64,000 bases of DNA from Sulfurivermis fontis (GTDB taxonomy: Bacteria > Pseudomonadota > Gammaproteobacteria > Thiohalomonadales > Thiohalomonadaceae). This document shows positions 1 through 11,048 of the stretch, piece by piece. The DNA lies in NCBI RefSeq assembly GCF_004001245.1, contig NZ_AP018724.1, forward strand, positions 984,501 to 1,048,500, read 5' to 3'. Every line of letters starts with the position of its first letter. Position 1 is the stretch's first letter. The translations under genes were made by a program, and so were the position numbers. The notes beneath the pieces are model-generated. The model made no database searches. It saw only the letters and a program-made list of their open reading frames with translations, and was not told the origin of the DNA.

Positions 1-1
1 A

Positions 2-139
2 GTGCATGTGGCTCTGGGTGGCGCCTGGGAGCGACGCACGGTGGTCGCCATGACGCTGCGCACGTTGGTGTGGGCTGGCATAGCGGCCATCGCCTGGCGC
101 CGGTCAGCGGCGAATGCGCCGGTCGCACGCGAGCACTGA
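2..139 (+). CDS. C-terminal end of an unidentified protein (partial)
   Basis: An open frame enters from the left edge and stops at TGA 137-139, giving about 45 residues. It holds one short hydrophobic stretch (LRTLVWAGIAAIAW) followed by a basic tail. It ends 27 bp before the HlyD-like gene and on the same strand, so it could be the first gene of that operon. The remaining sequence is too short to assign a family, and chance coding is possible. Confidence 0.35.
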   Translation: MHVALGGAWERRTVVAMTLRTLVWAGIAAIAWRRSAANAPVAREH

Positions 140-166
140 GCACCTTTATCCAGCGGAAACCCATCG

Positions 167-1207
167 ATGAAAACTCCAAACCTCCTCTTCAAGAAAACCC
201 GTTGGGTCGTGATCGCCGTCGTCGTGCTCGCTCTTGGCGGCGCACTGGCGTTCTGGTTGTCGCGCGACCATGGACAACAAGATGCATTGCGCCTCTACGG
301 CAACGTCGAAATCCGCGAGGTGCAACTGGCCTTCCGTCAGCCCGGGCGCGTGATGCAAATGTTTTTCGATGAGGGCGATGCCGTCAGTGCCGGTGCGCGG
401 CTGGCGACGCTCGACGCGCAGCCGTATCGGGAAGCCCTTGCGGCAGCGCAGGCCCAGGTGCAGGTGGCGCAGGCGGAACTGGCCAAGCTGCGCCGCGGCC
501 TGCGACCGCAGGAAATCACCCAGGCGCGCGAAGCCCTCAGGCAGGCCCAGGCGCTCGCCACCGAGACCGAGCGCAATTTCCAGCGCCAGAGTCGCCTGCT
601 GGCATCGGGCGCCAGCAGCCAGCGCACGGTCGATGCAGCCCGCACGGCGCGCGACCAGGCAGCCGCTGGCGTCGAAGCGGCCAAGGCGGCCCTGTCGCAA
701 GCATCCGAAGGTTTTCGCAAGGAAGACATCGCCGCGGCAGAAGCTCGCCTTGCGGCCGCACAGGCTGCCGCAGCGCAAGCCGCGACAGCCTTGGCGGACA
801 CCGAGTTGATGGCGCCCAGTAGCGGCACCGTCATCGCACGAGTGCGGGAGCCCGGCAGCATGGTCGCAAGCCAGAGCACGGTCTACAGCCTGAGCCTGGA
901 CAAGCCGGTTTACGTGCGCGCCTACGTGGGCGAGTCGGACTTGGGGCGCATCGCGCCCGGTACTGTGGTGCGCGTCAAAAGCGATTCATCAGAGAAGGTC
1001 TATCGCGGCCAGATCGGCTTCATCTCGCCGCGCGCCGAGTTCACCCCCAAGACGGTGGAGACGACGGATTTGCGCACGGATCTGGTCTACCGCCTGCGCA
1101 TCGTCATCGACGAAGCCGACAGCGACAGTGCCTTGCGCCAGGGCATGCCGGTGACGATCGAGGTCGATGCGAAAGCCGGCACCCGTATCCCGGCGGGGGA
1201 GCGTTGA
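167..1207 (+). CDS. HlyD/YbhG-like membrane fusion (adaptor) protein
   Basis: This 346-residue protein is the periplasmic adaptor that links an inner-membrane ABC exporter to an outer-membrane channel. Residues 11-31 form an uncleaved membrane anchor, followed by a lipoyl half-motif near residue 55 and a long Ala/Gln/Arg-rich coiled-coil hairpin (about 85-205). The second lipoyl half follows (MAPSSGTVIARVREPG), then a beta-barrel region. Length and layout match YbhG of E. coli. The downstream genes (double ATPase, two permeases, outer-membrane factor) follow with almost no spacing, which indicates one tripartite efflux operon. The substrate cannot be read from the sequence; cationic drugs are typical for the family. 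Confidence 0.9.
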   Translation: MKTPNLLFKKTRWVVIAVVVLALGGALAFWLSRDHGQQDALRLYGNVEIREVQLAFRQPGRVMQMFFDEGDAVSAGARLATLDAQPYREALAAAQAQVQVAQAELAKLRRGLRPQEITQAREALRQAQALATETERNFQRQSRLLASGASSQRTVDAARTARDQAAAGVEAAKAALSQASEGFRKEDIAAAEARLAAAQAAAAQAATALADTELMAPSSGTVIARVREPGSMVASQSTVYSLSLDKPVYVRAYVGESDLGRIAPGTVVRVKSDSSEKVYRGQIGFISPRAEFTPKTVETTDLRTDLVYRLRIVIDEADSDSALRQGMPVTIEVDAKAGTRIPAGER

Positions 1208-1208
1208 A

Positions 1209-2977
<1,769 letters not shown>

Positions 2978-2981
<4 letters not shown>

Positions 2982-4147
2982 ACGGCACCACAAAGCACAA
3001 GGACGGGAATGGACCACAGCAGACCGACCTGCGCCATTTTGATCTGCGGCGCTTGATCGCCCTGGTCACCAAGGAAAGCTACCAGGCGCTGCGCGACCCC
3101 TCGACGCTGCTGATCGCGTTCGTGCTGCCGGTGGTGTTGCTGCTGCTGTTCGCCTATGCGGTGTCGCTGGATGCGAAGGATGTCCGCGTCGGCGTGGTGC
3201 TGGAGTCGCCCGGCGCTGCAGCGCAGGAGCTTGCGGCGGCCTTTGCCGGCACAAAGTTCCTGGATGCCCACTTCGCCCATGACCGGCGCGAAGTGGCCGA
3301 CCAGCTGGTCTCAGGCGACCTGCGCGGCTACGTGGTGATCCCGCAGGACTTCGAGCAGCGGCTGGCCCAGCGTGGCAGCGAGCCGCTGGTGCAGATCGTC
3401 ACCGACGGCTCCTACCCCAATACCGCCAACTACGTCGAGAACTACGCCCGCGGCGTGGTCCAGTCCTGGCGTGCCGGACTGGACGTCGGAGCACCAGCGC
3501 AGGCCGTCATGCTGGAACCGCGCTACTGGTTCAACCCCGAGCTGGAAAGCCGCCGCGCACTGATTCCCGGTGCCATCGCCATCGTCATGACCATCATCGG
3601 CACCATGCTGACTGCACTGGTGGTGGCGCGTGAATGGGAGCGCGGCACCATGGAGGCGGTGCTGTCCACGCCGGCCTCGGTGGCCGAAATCCTGATCGGC
3701 AAGCTGCTGCCGTACTTCGTGCTCGGCATGCTGTCCACGCTGGGTGCGGCGGCGCTGGCGGTGTTCGTGTTCGGGGTCCCGATGCGGGGCTCGCTGGCGG
3801 CGCTGCTGCTGCTGTCGGCGGTGTTCATGGTGCCGGCGCTGGGTCAGGGTCTGCTGATTTCCTCCTTGGCACGCAACCAGTTCCTGGCCGCGCAGATTGC
3901 GCTGTTCTCAGGCTTCCTGCCGGCCTTCATGTTGTCGGGCTTTCTGTACGAGATCGACGCCATGCCGGCACCGATCCGCGCCATCACCCGGCTGGTTCCG
4001 GCGCGTTACTTCGTCGATTCGCTGAAGACGGTGTTCCTGGCCGGCGACATCTGGGCCGTGTTCCTGCCCAACCTGGCGGTCATGGCGGCGATCGGGGTGC
4101 TGTTCTTCGTGATCGCCAAGCGCGCCACGCGCAAGAACCTGGAGTGA
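2978..4147 (+). CDS. ABC-2 type transporter permease (YbhS-like)
   Basis: This 389-residue inner-membrane permease has a first membrane helix around residues 40-58 and a large periplasmic domain (about 60-180). Five further hydrophobic segments follow from residue 190 to the end, including a long helix starting LIPGAIAIVMTIIGTM. This is the ABC2_membrane_3 layout. It overlaps the ATPase stop by 4 bp and precedes a second, related permease, so the exporter is probably a permease heterodimer. The N-terminal 20 residues are hydrophilic. Confidence 0.9.
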
Positions 4148-4151
4148 CGCG

Positions 4152-5270
4152 ATGTTGACTTCCGCATTCTCGTTCACCCGCCTGCGCGCCCAGTTCATCA
4201 AGGAAGTGCTCAGCGTCCTGCGCGACCCGCGCAGCCGCATGGTGGTGTTCGTGCCGCCGATCCTGCAGTTGCTGGTGTTTGCCTTTGCCGCGACGCTGGA
4301 AGTGCGCAACGTCGATATCGCCGTCTACGATCAGGATGCGGGGCGGTGGTCGCACGAGTTGGTACAGCGCCTGGACAGCGCCCGCTTCATCACCCACGTC
4401 CGGCATGTCCACAGCCAGCAGCAGCTGCACGAGCTGATCGACCGTGGCGAGGTGATCGCCGCGCTCGCTATTCCCGTCGATTTCTCGCGCGCCATCGCCG
4501 CCGGTGACAGCGGCCGCGTGCAGGTACTGGTCGATGGCCGGCGCAGCAACTCCGGGCAGATCACCGTGGCCTATCTGTCCACCATCGCCGCCGATGTCGG
4601 CGCCGAGGTCGTGCCCGACGCCCAGGCACCAACGCCCGTGGTCGTGCGCCACTGGTTCAACCCGAATCTGGTCTACCGCTGGTTCATCGTGCCCGGCCTG
4701 ACGGGCATCCTGGCGCTGTTCAGCGCGCTGCTCATCACCTCGCTGTCGATTGCGCGCGAACGTGAACTCGGCACCTTCGACCAGTTGCTGGTGTCGCCCA
4801 CCTCGACGCCAGAGATCATCATTTCCAAATCACTGCCGGCACTCGCAATTGGCACTGCGCTGGGCCTGTTCATGATCAGCGCGGGCGTCTTCCTGTTCGG
4901 CATCCCGTTTACGGGCTCGTTTGCACTCCTGCTTGCCAGCCTGGTGCTGTTCATCGCCTCGGTGGTCGGCATCGGTCTGATGATTTCCGCGGTCAGCATG
5001 ACGCAGCAGCAGGCCATCCTGGGGGCGTTCGCCGTCGGCGTGCCGGCGGTGCTGATGTCCGGCTTTGCGACGCCTGTGGAAAACATGCCTGTCGTCCTGC
5101 AATGGCTGGCTCAGGCCATTCCACTGACCCATTTCCTCATCATCGTCGAAGGCAGCTTTCTCAAGGCCATGCCGCCCGGTGACATTCTCGCCAGCCTGTG
5201 GCCGCTGGCGGTCATCGCCCTCGCCACGCTGACCATGGCCACCGTATTCGTCCGAGGACGCCTGCAATGA
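4152..5270 (+). CDS. ABC-2 type transporter permease (YbhR-like)
   Basis: A 372-residue paralogue of the preceding permease with the same layout: one N-terminal helix, a periplasmic domain, then a five-helix bundle with LVSPTSTPEIIISKSLP before helix 3. It starts 4 bp after the preceding stop, with GGAG correctly spaced at the end of that gene, so the two are translationally linked. Order and sizes match ybhR downstream of ybhS in E. coli. The stop overlaps the start of the outer-membrane factor gene. Confidence 0.9.
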   Translation: MLTSAFSFTRLRAQFIKEVLSVLRDPRSRMVVFVPPILQLLVFAFAATLEVRNVDIAVYDQDAGRWSHELVQRLDSARFITHVRHVHSQQQLHELIDRGEVIAALAIPVDFSRAIAAGDSGRVQVLVDGRRSNSGQITVAYLSTIAADVGAEVVPDAQAPTPVVVRHWFNPNLVYRWFIVPGLTGILALFSALLITSLSIARERELGTFDQLLVSPTSTPEIIISKSLPALAIGTALGLFMISAGVFLFGIPFTGSFALLLASLVLFIASVVGIGLMISAVSMTQQQAILGAFAVGVPAVLMSGFATPVENMPVVLQWLAQAIPLTHFLIIVEGSFLKAMPPGDILASLWPLAVIALATLTMATVFVRGRLQ

Positions 5271-6823
5271 AATCCAAGCCCCGCACTCCCTTTCTTCGCG
5301 CAACCGTCACAGGCCTGACCCCTGGGCGCGCGCGTCCGCTCGCGCTGGCCCTGTCCTGCGTGCTGCTGACTGCCTGCGCAAGCGTGGGCCCCGACTACCG
5401 CGAGCCGCCGCCGGTCGACGTCGGCAGCGGCTGGAGCTTGCCGTTGGCAAGCGAATCCCAGTCCGCAGACTTGAGCCAATGGTGGTCTGCACTGGACGAT
5501 CCCATCCTCGATCGCCTGATAGCCACGGCGCTGGCACAGAACCTAGATCTGCGCCAGGCTGCGGCACGCATCGATGAGGCACGCGCCCTGCGCGATCGTG
5601 TGGCCGGCGAGGCATTGCCCACCGCCGCCGCTGGCGCGAGCGTCAACCGGCGCCGTCAAAGCGAGAACGGACCCCTGCCCGTAGGCTCGATCCCCGGCCT
5701 TGACGCCACGCAGACCATCTACGACGCGGGCTTCGACGCGGCCTGGGAGGCTGACTTGTTCGGGGCCAGGCGGCGCGCGCTGGAAGGCGCCAGCGCCCGC
5801 CTGCAGGCGACCGAAGCCGAGGCACAGGGCGTACGCATGCGCGTCGTGGCCGAGGTCGCGCGCACCTGGTTCACCGCCGTCGGCGCCCGCTACGAGTTGC
5901 ACGCACAACAGGCCACACTGGATACGCTGCAGCAGACCTTGGAATTGGTGCGCCTGCGGCATGCGCTGGGCGACGCGTCGGCCGCCGACGTGGACGCGGC
6001 GTACGCCCAATGGACAGCAGTCAACGCGCTCATCCCGGATATCCAGGCGCGACAGCGCGCCGCGATACTCAGCCTGGGCGTGCTGCTGGGCGCGCCGCCG
6101 GAGCGGGAGCTGGCACTACTGGATGGCCCCTTGACGCCGAGCACGCTGCGGGCGCTGCCGGCGCTGCCGGTGCTGCCGGTGGGCGAGCGCGCAGAGATGC
6201 TGCGCCGGCGCCCGGACGTGCTGGCTGCGGAACGTCGCCTGGCAGCGAGTTCCGCCGACATCGGCGTGGCCATGGCCGAGTTGTTCCCCAAACTCTCCAT
6301 CGGTGTCGGCGGCGGGTTCCAAGCGCTCAGTACGGGCGATTGGTTCGATGCATCCAGCTCGCGTTTTTCCATCCTGCCGCTGATTTCCTGGCGCCTGTTC
6401 GACGGCGGCCGTGTGCGCGCCGAAATTCGGGCACGCGAGGCGGCCGAGCGGCAGGCCGCGCTGGCCTATGAGCAGGCGGTGCTGACGGCGCTGGGCGACG
6501 CCGAGCGCGCGCTGGGCGACTACCACGGCGCGCTGGACACGCTTGAGCGCCGCGGTATGGCACTGGATGCCGCGCGCACCAGCTACGGCCACGCCAAGGC
6601 GCGCTACGCGGCGGGCGACATTGCGCTGGTCGAACTGCTGGCTGCCCAGCGCAGTCTGCACGAGGCCGAAACCGCAGCCGCACGCGCGCATACCAACGCC
6701 GCCGTGCAACTGGTGGCGCTGTACAAGGCCCTTGGTGGCGGCTGGGACGTATCCACGACGGCATCGACCGCAACCCATCCGCTGCGGGGCGCTGCCGCCC
6801 CCGTCGCGTTTTCAAGCCGTTGA
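5267..6823 (+). CDS. Outer-membrane efflux lipoprotein, NodT/OprM family
   Basis: The 518-residue protein is the outer-membrane channel of the exporter. ATG 5267 overlaps the permease stop (ATGA) and gives a signal peptide with lipobox LTAC (acylated Cys37); a start 69 bp upstream would lie inside the permease gene. The mature protein begins ASVGPDYREPP, typical of NodT-type lipoproteins. Two repeats of outer-membrane-factor helices follow, with the landmark MLRRRPDVLAAERRLAASSADIG shortened here to MLRRRPDVLAAE near residue 310. It closes the tripartite efflux operon. Confidence 0.92.
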   Translation: MKSKPRTPFLRATVTGLTPGRARPLALALSCVLLTACASVGPDYREPPPVDVGSGWSLPLASESQSADLSQWWSALDDPILDRLIATALAQNLDLRQAAARIDEARALRDRVAGEALPTAAAGASVNRRRQSENGPLPVGSIPGLDATQTIYDAGFDAAWEADLFGARRRALEGASARLQATEAEAQGVRMRVVAEVARTWFTAVGARYELHAQQATLDTLQQTLELVRLRHALGDASAADVDAAYAQWTAVNALIPDIQARQRAAILSLGVLLGAPPERELALLDGPLTPSTLRALPALPVLPVGERAEMLRRRPDVLAAERRLAASSADIGVAMAELFPKLSIGVGGGFQALSTGDWFDASSSRFSILPLISWRLFDGGRVRAEIRAREAAERQAALAYEQAVLTALGDAERALGDYHGALDTLERRGMALDAARTSYGHAKARYAAGDIALVELLAAQRSLHEAETAAARAHTNAAVQLVALYKALGGGWDVSTTASTATHPLRGAAAPVAFSSR

Positions 6824-6843
6824 CTCAACACAAGGAGACCGTA

Positions 6844-7053
6844 ATGCAAATCAACGTTGGAAGTCTCGACCGCATTGTCCGCATCGTCGTCGGACTGGTT
6901 CTGCTCAGCCTCCCGCTGTGGCTGGATTCATCCTGGCGTTGGCTGGGACTCATCGGAATCATGCCCCTCATCACCGGCCTGGCTGGCCGCTGTCCGGGCT
7001 ACCGTCTGCTTGGCCTGAGCACTTGCCCGATACAAAAGAAAAAACCGGAGTGA
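6844..7053 (+). CDS. Small DUF2892-like inner-membrane protein
   Basis: A 69-residue protein beginning MQINVGSLDRIVRIVVG, with two hydrophobic helices (about 10-27 and 32-50) and a cysteine pair near the end (GRCPGYRLLGLSTC). This is the usual form of DUF2892/YgaP-like membrane domains, whose function is unclear. ATG 6844 is chosen because AAGGAG lies 8 bp upstream; an in-frame ATG at 6820 overlaps the preceding stop. It lies 20 bp after the efflux operon and 7 bp before the metallo-hydrolase. Confidence 0.8.
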   Translation: MQINVGSLDRIVRIVVGLVLLSLPLWLDSSWRWLGLIGIMPLITGLAGRCPGYRLLGLSTCPIQKKKPE

Positions 7054-7060
7054 GCATCCC

Positions 7061-8470
7061 ATGAAACTGCATTTTCTGGGCGCTGCGCGCGAAGTCACCG
7101 GGTCGTGTTTCTTGGTGGAAGCGCTCAACGTACGCTTCCTGGTGGATTGCGGCATGGTTCAGGGCGGCCGCACGGCGGCGGCGCGCAACCATGAGCCATT
7201 CCCGTTCGACCCGGCGTCGATTGATTTCGTGCTCCTGACCCATGCCCATATCGACCATAGTGGGCTATTGCCCAAACTCACGCGCGCCGGGTTCAAGGGG
7301 CCCATCTACGCCACGCCAGCGACGGTTGATCTGCTCGGGGTGATGCTGCCCGATAGCGCTCACATCCAGGAAAGCGATGCCAAGCGGGTTGCCAAGCGGC
7401 TCAAAGAAAAGACCGTGCCGCCACCCCTGTATACCCTGCAGGATGCACACGAATGCCTGCAGCAAGTACGAGGCATCGAATACGACCGGGAGTTCGCGCC
7501 CCGCGTCGGGGTGCGCGCCCGTTTCCGCGATGCCGGGCACATTCTTGGGTCGGCCATCATCGAGGTCTGGGTCACCGAATATGGCTACCCGACAAAGCTC
7601 GTTTTCAGTGGCGACCTCGGCCAGCCGGGGCGCCCGATACTGCGCGACCCGACAACCATCGAGGACGCCGACATCCTCGTCATCGAGTCCACCTACGGCA
7701 ACCGCCAGCACAAGGATTTCTCGGCGACCGAAGAGGAAATGATCGGCATCGTCGAAAAGACATTGTTCGAACGCGGCGGCAATGTCATCGTGCCGGCCTT
7801 CGCGGTCGGCCGAACCCAGGAAATCCTTTATCACCTGCACCGACTCACCTGCGAGGGGCGGCTGCGGCAACCGAAGGTATTCGTCGATTCGCCGATGGCC
7901 ACGCAGGCCACGCGCATCACGCGCGAGCATCTCGAATTGTTCGACGAACAGGCGAAGCGGTTGGCCGGCTGGCACGCGCGCGGCGAGAACCTCCCATACC
8001 TGAGTTTCACAGCGAGCGCTGAGGGGTCCATGGCGCTGAACCGGATCCGCTCCGGAGCCATCATCATTTCTGCCAGCGGCATGTGCGATGCGGGACGCAT
8101 CCGGCACCACCTGCGCCACAACTTGCCACGCCGCGAATGCAGCATCTTGTTTCCCGGTTTCCAGGCGCAGGGGACGCTTGGCCGGCGCCTGATCGAGGGG
8201 GCCGAACGTGTACGCATCTTCGGCGAGGACATCCCGGTACGTGCGGCGATCCACAGCGTGGACGGCCTCTCGGCGCATGCCGACCAGAAGGCGTTGCTGA
8301 ATTGGGCTCGGGGTTTTGTTCACCCACCGGCGCAAACCTTCGTGGTGCATGGGGAACTGTCTGCCGCGCAGGCCTTCGCCGAACTCCTGCAACAGCAACT
8401 CGGCTGGCAGGTCACGGTGCCCGAGCATGGTCATGCGCTGCGCTGGCCGGAATTTCTGGCGCACGAGTGA
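7061..8470 (+). CDS. Beta-CASP metallo-beta-lactamase-fold hydrolase
   Basis: A 469-residue protein of the YSH1/RNA-processing branch of the MBL fold. The metal motif HAHIDH is at residues 61-66, a second histidine lies in RDAGHILGS and an Asp in FSGDLGQPGRP. The beta-CASP insert spans roughly 210-360, and the C-terminal RMMBL motif is VDGLSAHAD. Family members act as RNA (sometimes DNA) nucleases, so an RNase role is inferred. Its stop shares one base with the next start (TGATG), so it is translationally coupled to the LOG-family gene. Confidence 0.9.
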   Translation: MKLHFLGAAREVTGSCFLVEALNVRFLVDCGMVQGGRTAAARNHEPFPFDPASIDFVLLTHAHIDHSGLLPKLTRAGFKGPIYATPATVDLLGVMLPDSAHIQESDAKRVAKRLKEKTVPPPLYTLQDAHECLQQVRGIEYDREFAPRVGVRARFRDAGHILGSAIIEVWVTEYGYPTKLVFSGDLGQPGRPILRDPTTIEDADILVIESTYGNRQHKDFSATEEEMIGIVEKTLFERGGNVIVPAFAVGRTQEILYHLHRLTCEGRLRQPKVFVDSPMATQATRITREHLELFDEQAKRLAGWHARGENLPYLSFTASAEGSMALNRIRSGAIIISASGMCDAGRIRHHLRHNLPRRECSILFPGFQAQGTLGRRLIEGAERVRIFGEDIPVRAAIHSVDGLSAHADQKALLNWARGFVHPPAQTFVVHGELSAAQAFAELLQQQLGWQVTVPEHGHALRWPEFLAHE

Positions 8471-9336
8471 TGACGCCCGCCGAAGATCTCGCTGAACGCC
8501 TGCGCGCCATCCGCGAGTCGCCAACGTACCGTCTTGCGTACGAAGACATCGAACTGCTTGGCCAGGACGAACTGCGGCCGCTGCGACTGCAGCTCGAACT
8601 ACTCAAACCTGAGCGCATCCTGCACGAGAAAGGCATCCGCTCGACGGTAGTGGTCTTCGGCAGCGCACGCGTGAGCGATGCCGAGACGGCAGAAGCCCGC
8701 CTTGGCGCGCTGGAGCGTCAGGCGCGCGTCACTCCGGAGGATGTCGGGCTGAGGCAAGAGCTTGCCCGAGCCAATCGCCGGGTCGAACAGGCACGTCACT
8801 ACGAGCAAGCGAGGCGTTTCTCGGGCCTTATTTCGGCGCGTTTCCAGCAGCAAAACCGCCGTGATTTCGTCGTCGTCACCGGAGGTGGGCCCGGCATCAT
8901 GGAGGCCGCCAACCGCGGTGCTTTCGAGGTTGGCGCACGTTCGATTGGCCTCAACATCACGCTGCCCCACGAACAGGCACCCAACCCCTACATGTGCCCG
9001 GATTTGGCGTTCCGATTCCACTATTTCGCGCTGCGCAAGATGCACTTCTTGTTGCACGCCAAGGGCTTGGTGGCATTCCCGGGTGGCTATGGAACGCTCG
9101 ATGAGCTGTTCGAGGTGCTCACCTTGATCCAGACCGGAAAGATGCAGCGTATTCCGGTAGTGCTGGTCGGCCGTGCATTCTGGCGTCGCGTAGTTGATTT
9201 CGACCTTCTGCTCGACGAAGGCTATGTCTCTCCATCCGATCTCGACTTGTTCACCTGCGTAGACGAAGCCGAGGAAATCGTCAGTGCCCTCGAACGCTTT
9301 TACGTCAACAGGGCAGCAGGCGATGGGGCGACATGA
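8470..9336 (+). CDS. LOG-family (TIGR00730-like) nucleotide hydrolase
   Basis: A 288-residue protein with the family's two signature motifs, GGGPGIMEA (138-146) and PGGYGTLDE (204-212), in a Rossmann-like fold. LOG enzymes hydrolyse nucleoside 5'-monophosphates (AMP, or cytokinin monophosphates in plants), and 'lysine decarboxylase' labels for them are historical misannotations. The N-terminal 55 residues plus an insert (about 75-130) make it longer than the roughly 200-residue core. ATG 8470 overlaps the previous stop by one base; an upstream in-frame ATG at 8083 would run through the metallo-hydrolase gene and is rejected. Confidence 0.88.
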   Translation: MTPAEDLAERLRAIRESPTYRLAYEDIELLGQDELRPLRLQLELLKPERILHEKGIRSTVVVFGSARVSDAETAEARLGALERQARVTPEDVGLRQELARANRRVEQARHYEQARRFSGLISARFQQQNRRDFVVVTGGGPGIMEAANRGAFEVGARSIGLNITLPHEQAPNPYMCPDLAFRFHYFALRKMHFLLHAKGLVAFPGGYGTLDELFEVLTLIQTGKMQRIPVVLVGRAFWRRVVDFDLLLDEGYVSPSDLDLFTCVDEAEEIVSALERFYVNRAAGDGAT

Positions 9337-10532
9337 TCGGCGTCGACGGGTATTGCCGGAGCCTGTGCGGCACCAAGGTGCAGCAGTCGATGCAGTGCGC
9401 CACCTTGTTGATTGCCTGTGCATTGTTCAGCCCGATTGCTGCTTTCGGTTCCGAAGTCTCGCTCTCTGCAAATCCTCCCTCCTGCTCACCAGAGCAATCC
9501 CTGCGCTGGCGGGGCGGCACTCTGCGTCTGGAGAACGATTTGTTCACCGGCTCCGATCGCAACTACACCAACGGTGTCGCGCTAACAGCAGTCTCACGCG
9601 ATCTGCAAGGCGGGCTCCGTCCGGAATGCCTGCCCCAGCCGATTGGCTTGTACGCCCGCTTCATCGGCTGGGCTGATCCAGGCTTCTGGCACGACGCCGG
9701 CGCCCACTCGTCGTCGCAAAACCTCGTCGTGCGCTTTGGCCAGTCCATGTACACGCCCGAGAACAAGACGCGCACCGACGTGATTCCAGATGACCGACCG
9801 TACGCTGGTTTGCTCTACCTGGGTTTGGCGTGGAATCGCCGCATCCACCCACAAGCCGCCAGCTACGAAATGCTTGACGTGCGTGAGCTGACCCTGGGCG
9901 TGATCGGCCCCTGGTCGCTGGCCGAGCAATCTCAGGATCTGGTGCATCGGGCACGCGGCATTGAGCGATTTCGCGGCTGGGACAACCAGTTGCGCAACGA
10001 GCCGGCGTTTCAGATGGCCATGGAGCGCAAGTTCAAGCCGTACACGGAGGGTGCGGTCCGCCCTGGATGGGGCAGCGACGTGATCGGCAGCTATGCCCTG
10101 CGGGTCGGAAACATCGAAACCGCCGCCAGTACCGGCGTGGAGTTTCGCGCGGGCTGGAACATACCGAACGACTTCGGCAGCTATCCGATCCGCCCTGGCG
10201 CAGAGAACCGCCCGCCCTCTGGTGTTGCCGATCTGCGCACGACAACGCCGCAGTCGGTCCTGGCGCCCAAACCTGGGGCACATGTCTTCCTGAATCTGGA
10301 GGGTAAAGCCGTCGCCTGGGACTTCTCACTCGACGGAAACATGTTCCGGCATAGCCATCACGTCAGCCGGCGGCCTTGGATCGCGCAAGCAGCTCTCGGC
10401 ATCAGCAGCCAATGGATCGTTGCTGGACGTGGCGTACGGCTCGCCGTGATGCGCGTTTGGAGAACCCGCGAGTTCGACCAGCAGGCGGGCCATCACGCAT
10501 TCGGATCGATCGCGCTGAGTCTGGAATTTTGA
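9333..10532 (+). CDS. LpxR-like lipid A 3'-O-deacylase family outer-membrane protein
   Basis: About 399 residues, or 380 if ATG 9390 is used, which begins a clean signal peptide (MQCATLLIACALFSPIAAFG). The mature region has the LpxR/DUF2219 landmarks LRLENDLFTGSDRNYTNGV and DRPYAGLLYLG, with the Asn/Asp and His/Ser-type catalytic residues of LpxR inferred from family alignment. The C-terminus ends in Phe (ALSLEF), as outer-membrane beta-barrels do. LpxR removes the 3' acyl chain from lipid A. ATG 9333 overlaps the upstream stop by 4 bp; both starts are possible. Confidence 0.85.
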   Translation: MIGVDGYCRSLCGTKVQQSMQCATLLIACALFSPIAAFGSEVSLSANPPSCSPEQSLRWRGGTLRLENDLFTGSDRNYTNGVALTAVSRDLQGGLRPECLPQPIGLYARFIGWADPGFWHDAGAHSSSQNLVVRFGQSMYTPENKTRTDVIPDDRPYAGLLYLGLAWNRRIHPQAASYEMLDVRELTLGVIGPWSLAEQSQDLVHRARGIERFRGWDNQLRNEPAFQMAMERKFKPYTEGAVRPGWGSDVIGSYALRVGNIETAASTGVEFRAGWNIPNDFGSYPIRPGAENRPPSGVADLRTTTPQSVLAPKPGAHVFLNLEGKAVAWDFSLDGNMFRHSHHVSRRPWIAQAALGISSQWIVAGRGVRLAVMRVWRTREFDQQAGHHAFGSIALSLEF

Positions 10533-10580
10533 GGACACCTGCAACCAATCGTTAGACCCAAAGCATTCGTCACAACATCA

Positions 10581-11048
10581 ATGGAGAAATTCGTGAACCA
10601 GCCCTTGAAACCCAGATCGTTTTTCACCGTCCCGCTGTCCGTGTCACTCGGTGCGCAGTCCGTAGAGGCGGCAAAGCCAATGGCGCTTCGTACCATAATG
10701 GAAAGACTCGGTCGCGACATGCAAGCCGTCACGGGCGCGATCTCCAAAGAAGACTGGCCGCTGGTCGCCGAGCTAGCACCACGAATCGCCAAGCATGCCG
10801 AGCCGCCCATGTCGGAAAAGATGCGCATCCTTGCTTGGCTTGGGGCAGACGCTGGAAAGTTTCGGGGTCTTGATGGACAGGTCCATGACGCCGCGACCGC
10901 CATGGGCGAGGCTGCACAGCGGAATGACGGCCAAGCAGTCATCGCGGCTTTCTCCTAGACCCAGCAAAGCTGCCTAGCCTGCCACCAGAGTTACCGTCGC
11001 TCGTTCGTGGGAAAGTTCTACCTGATTAGCCCCGACCCTCAGCCATGA
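10581..11048 (+). pseudogene. c-type cytochrome gene with premature TAG, then cut by IS1595 element
   Basis: Codons 1-125 encode a cytochrome c'-like helical domain ending QAVIAAFS, then TAG at 10956-10958. Reading on in the same frame gives TQQSCLACHQSYRRSFVGKFY: the haem-binding CxxCH (CLACH) lies six codons after the stop. A single A-to-T change (AAG to TAG) would explain it. The frame then enters the IS1595 left end at about 11,020 and stops at 11046-11048. The truncated product would lack the haem site and so should be inactive. A GTG at 10593 with GGAG upstream may be the native start. Confidence 0.85.
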
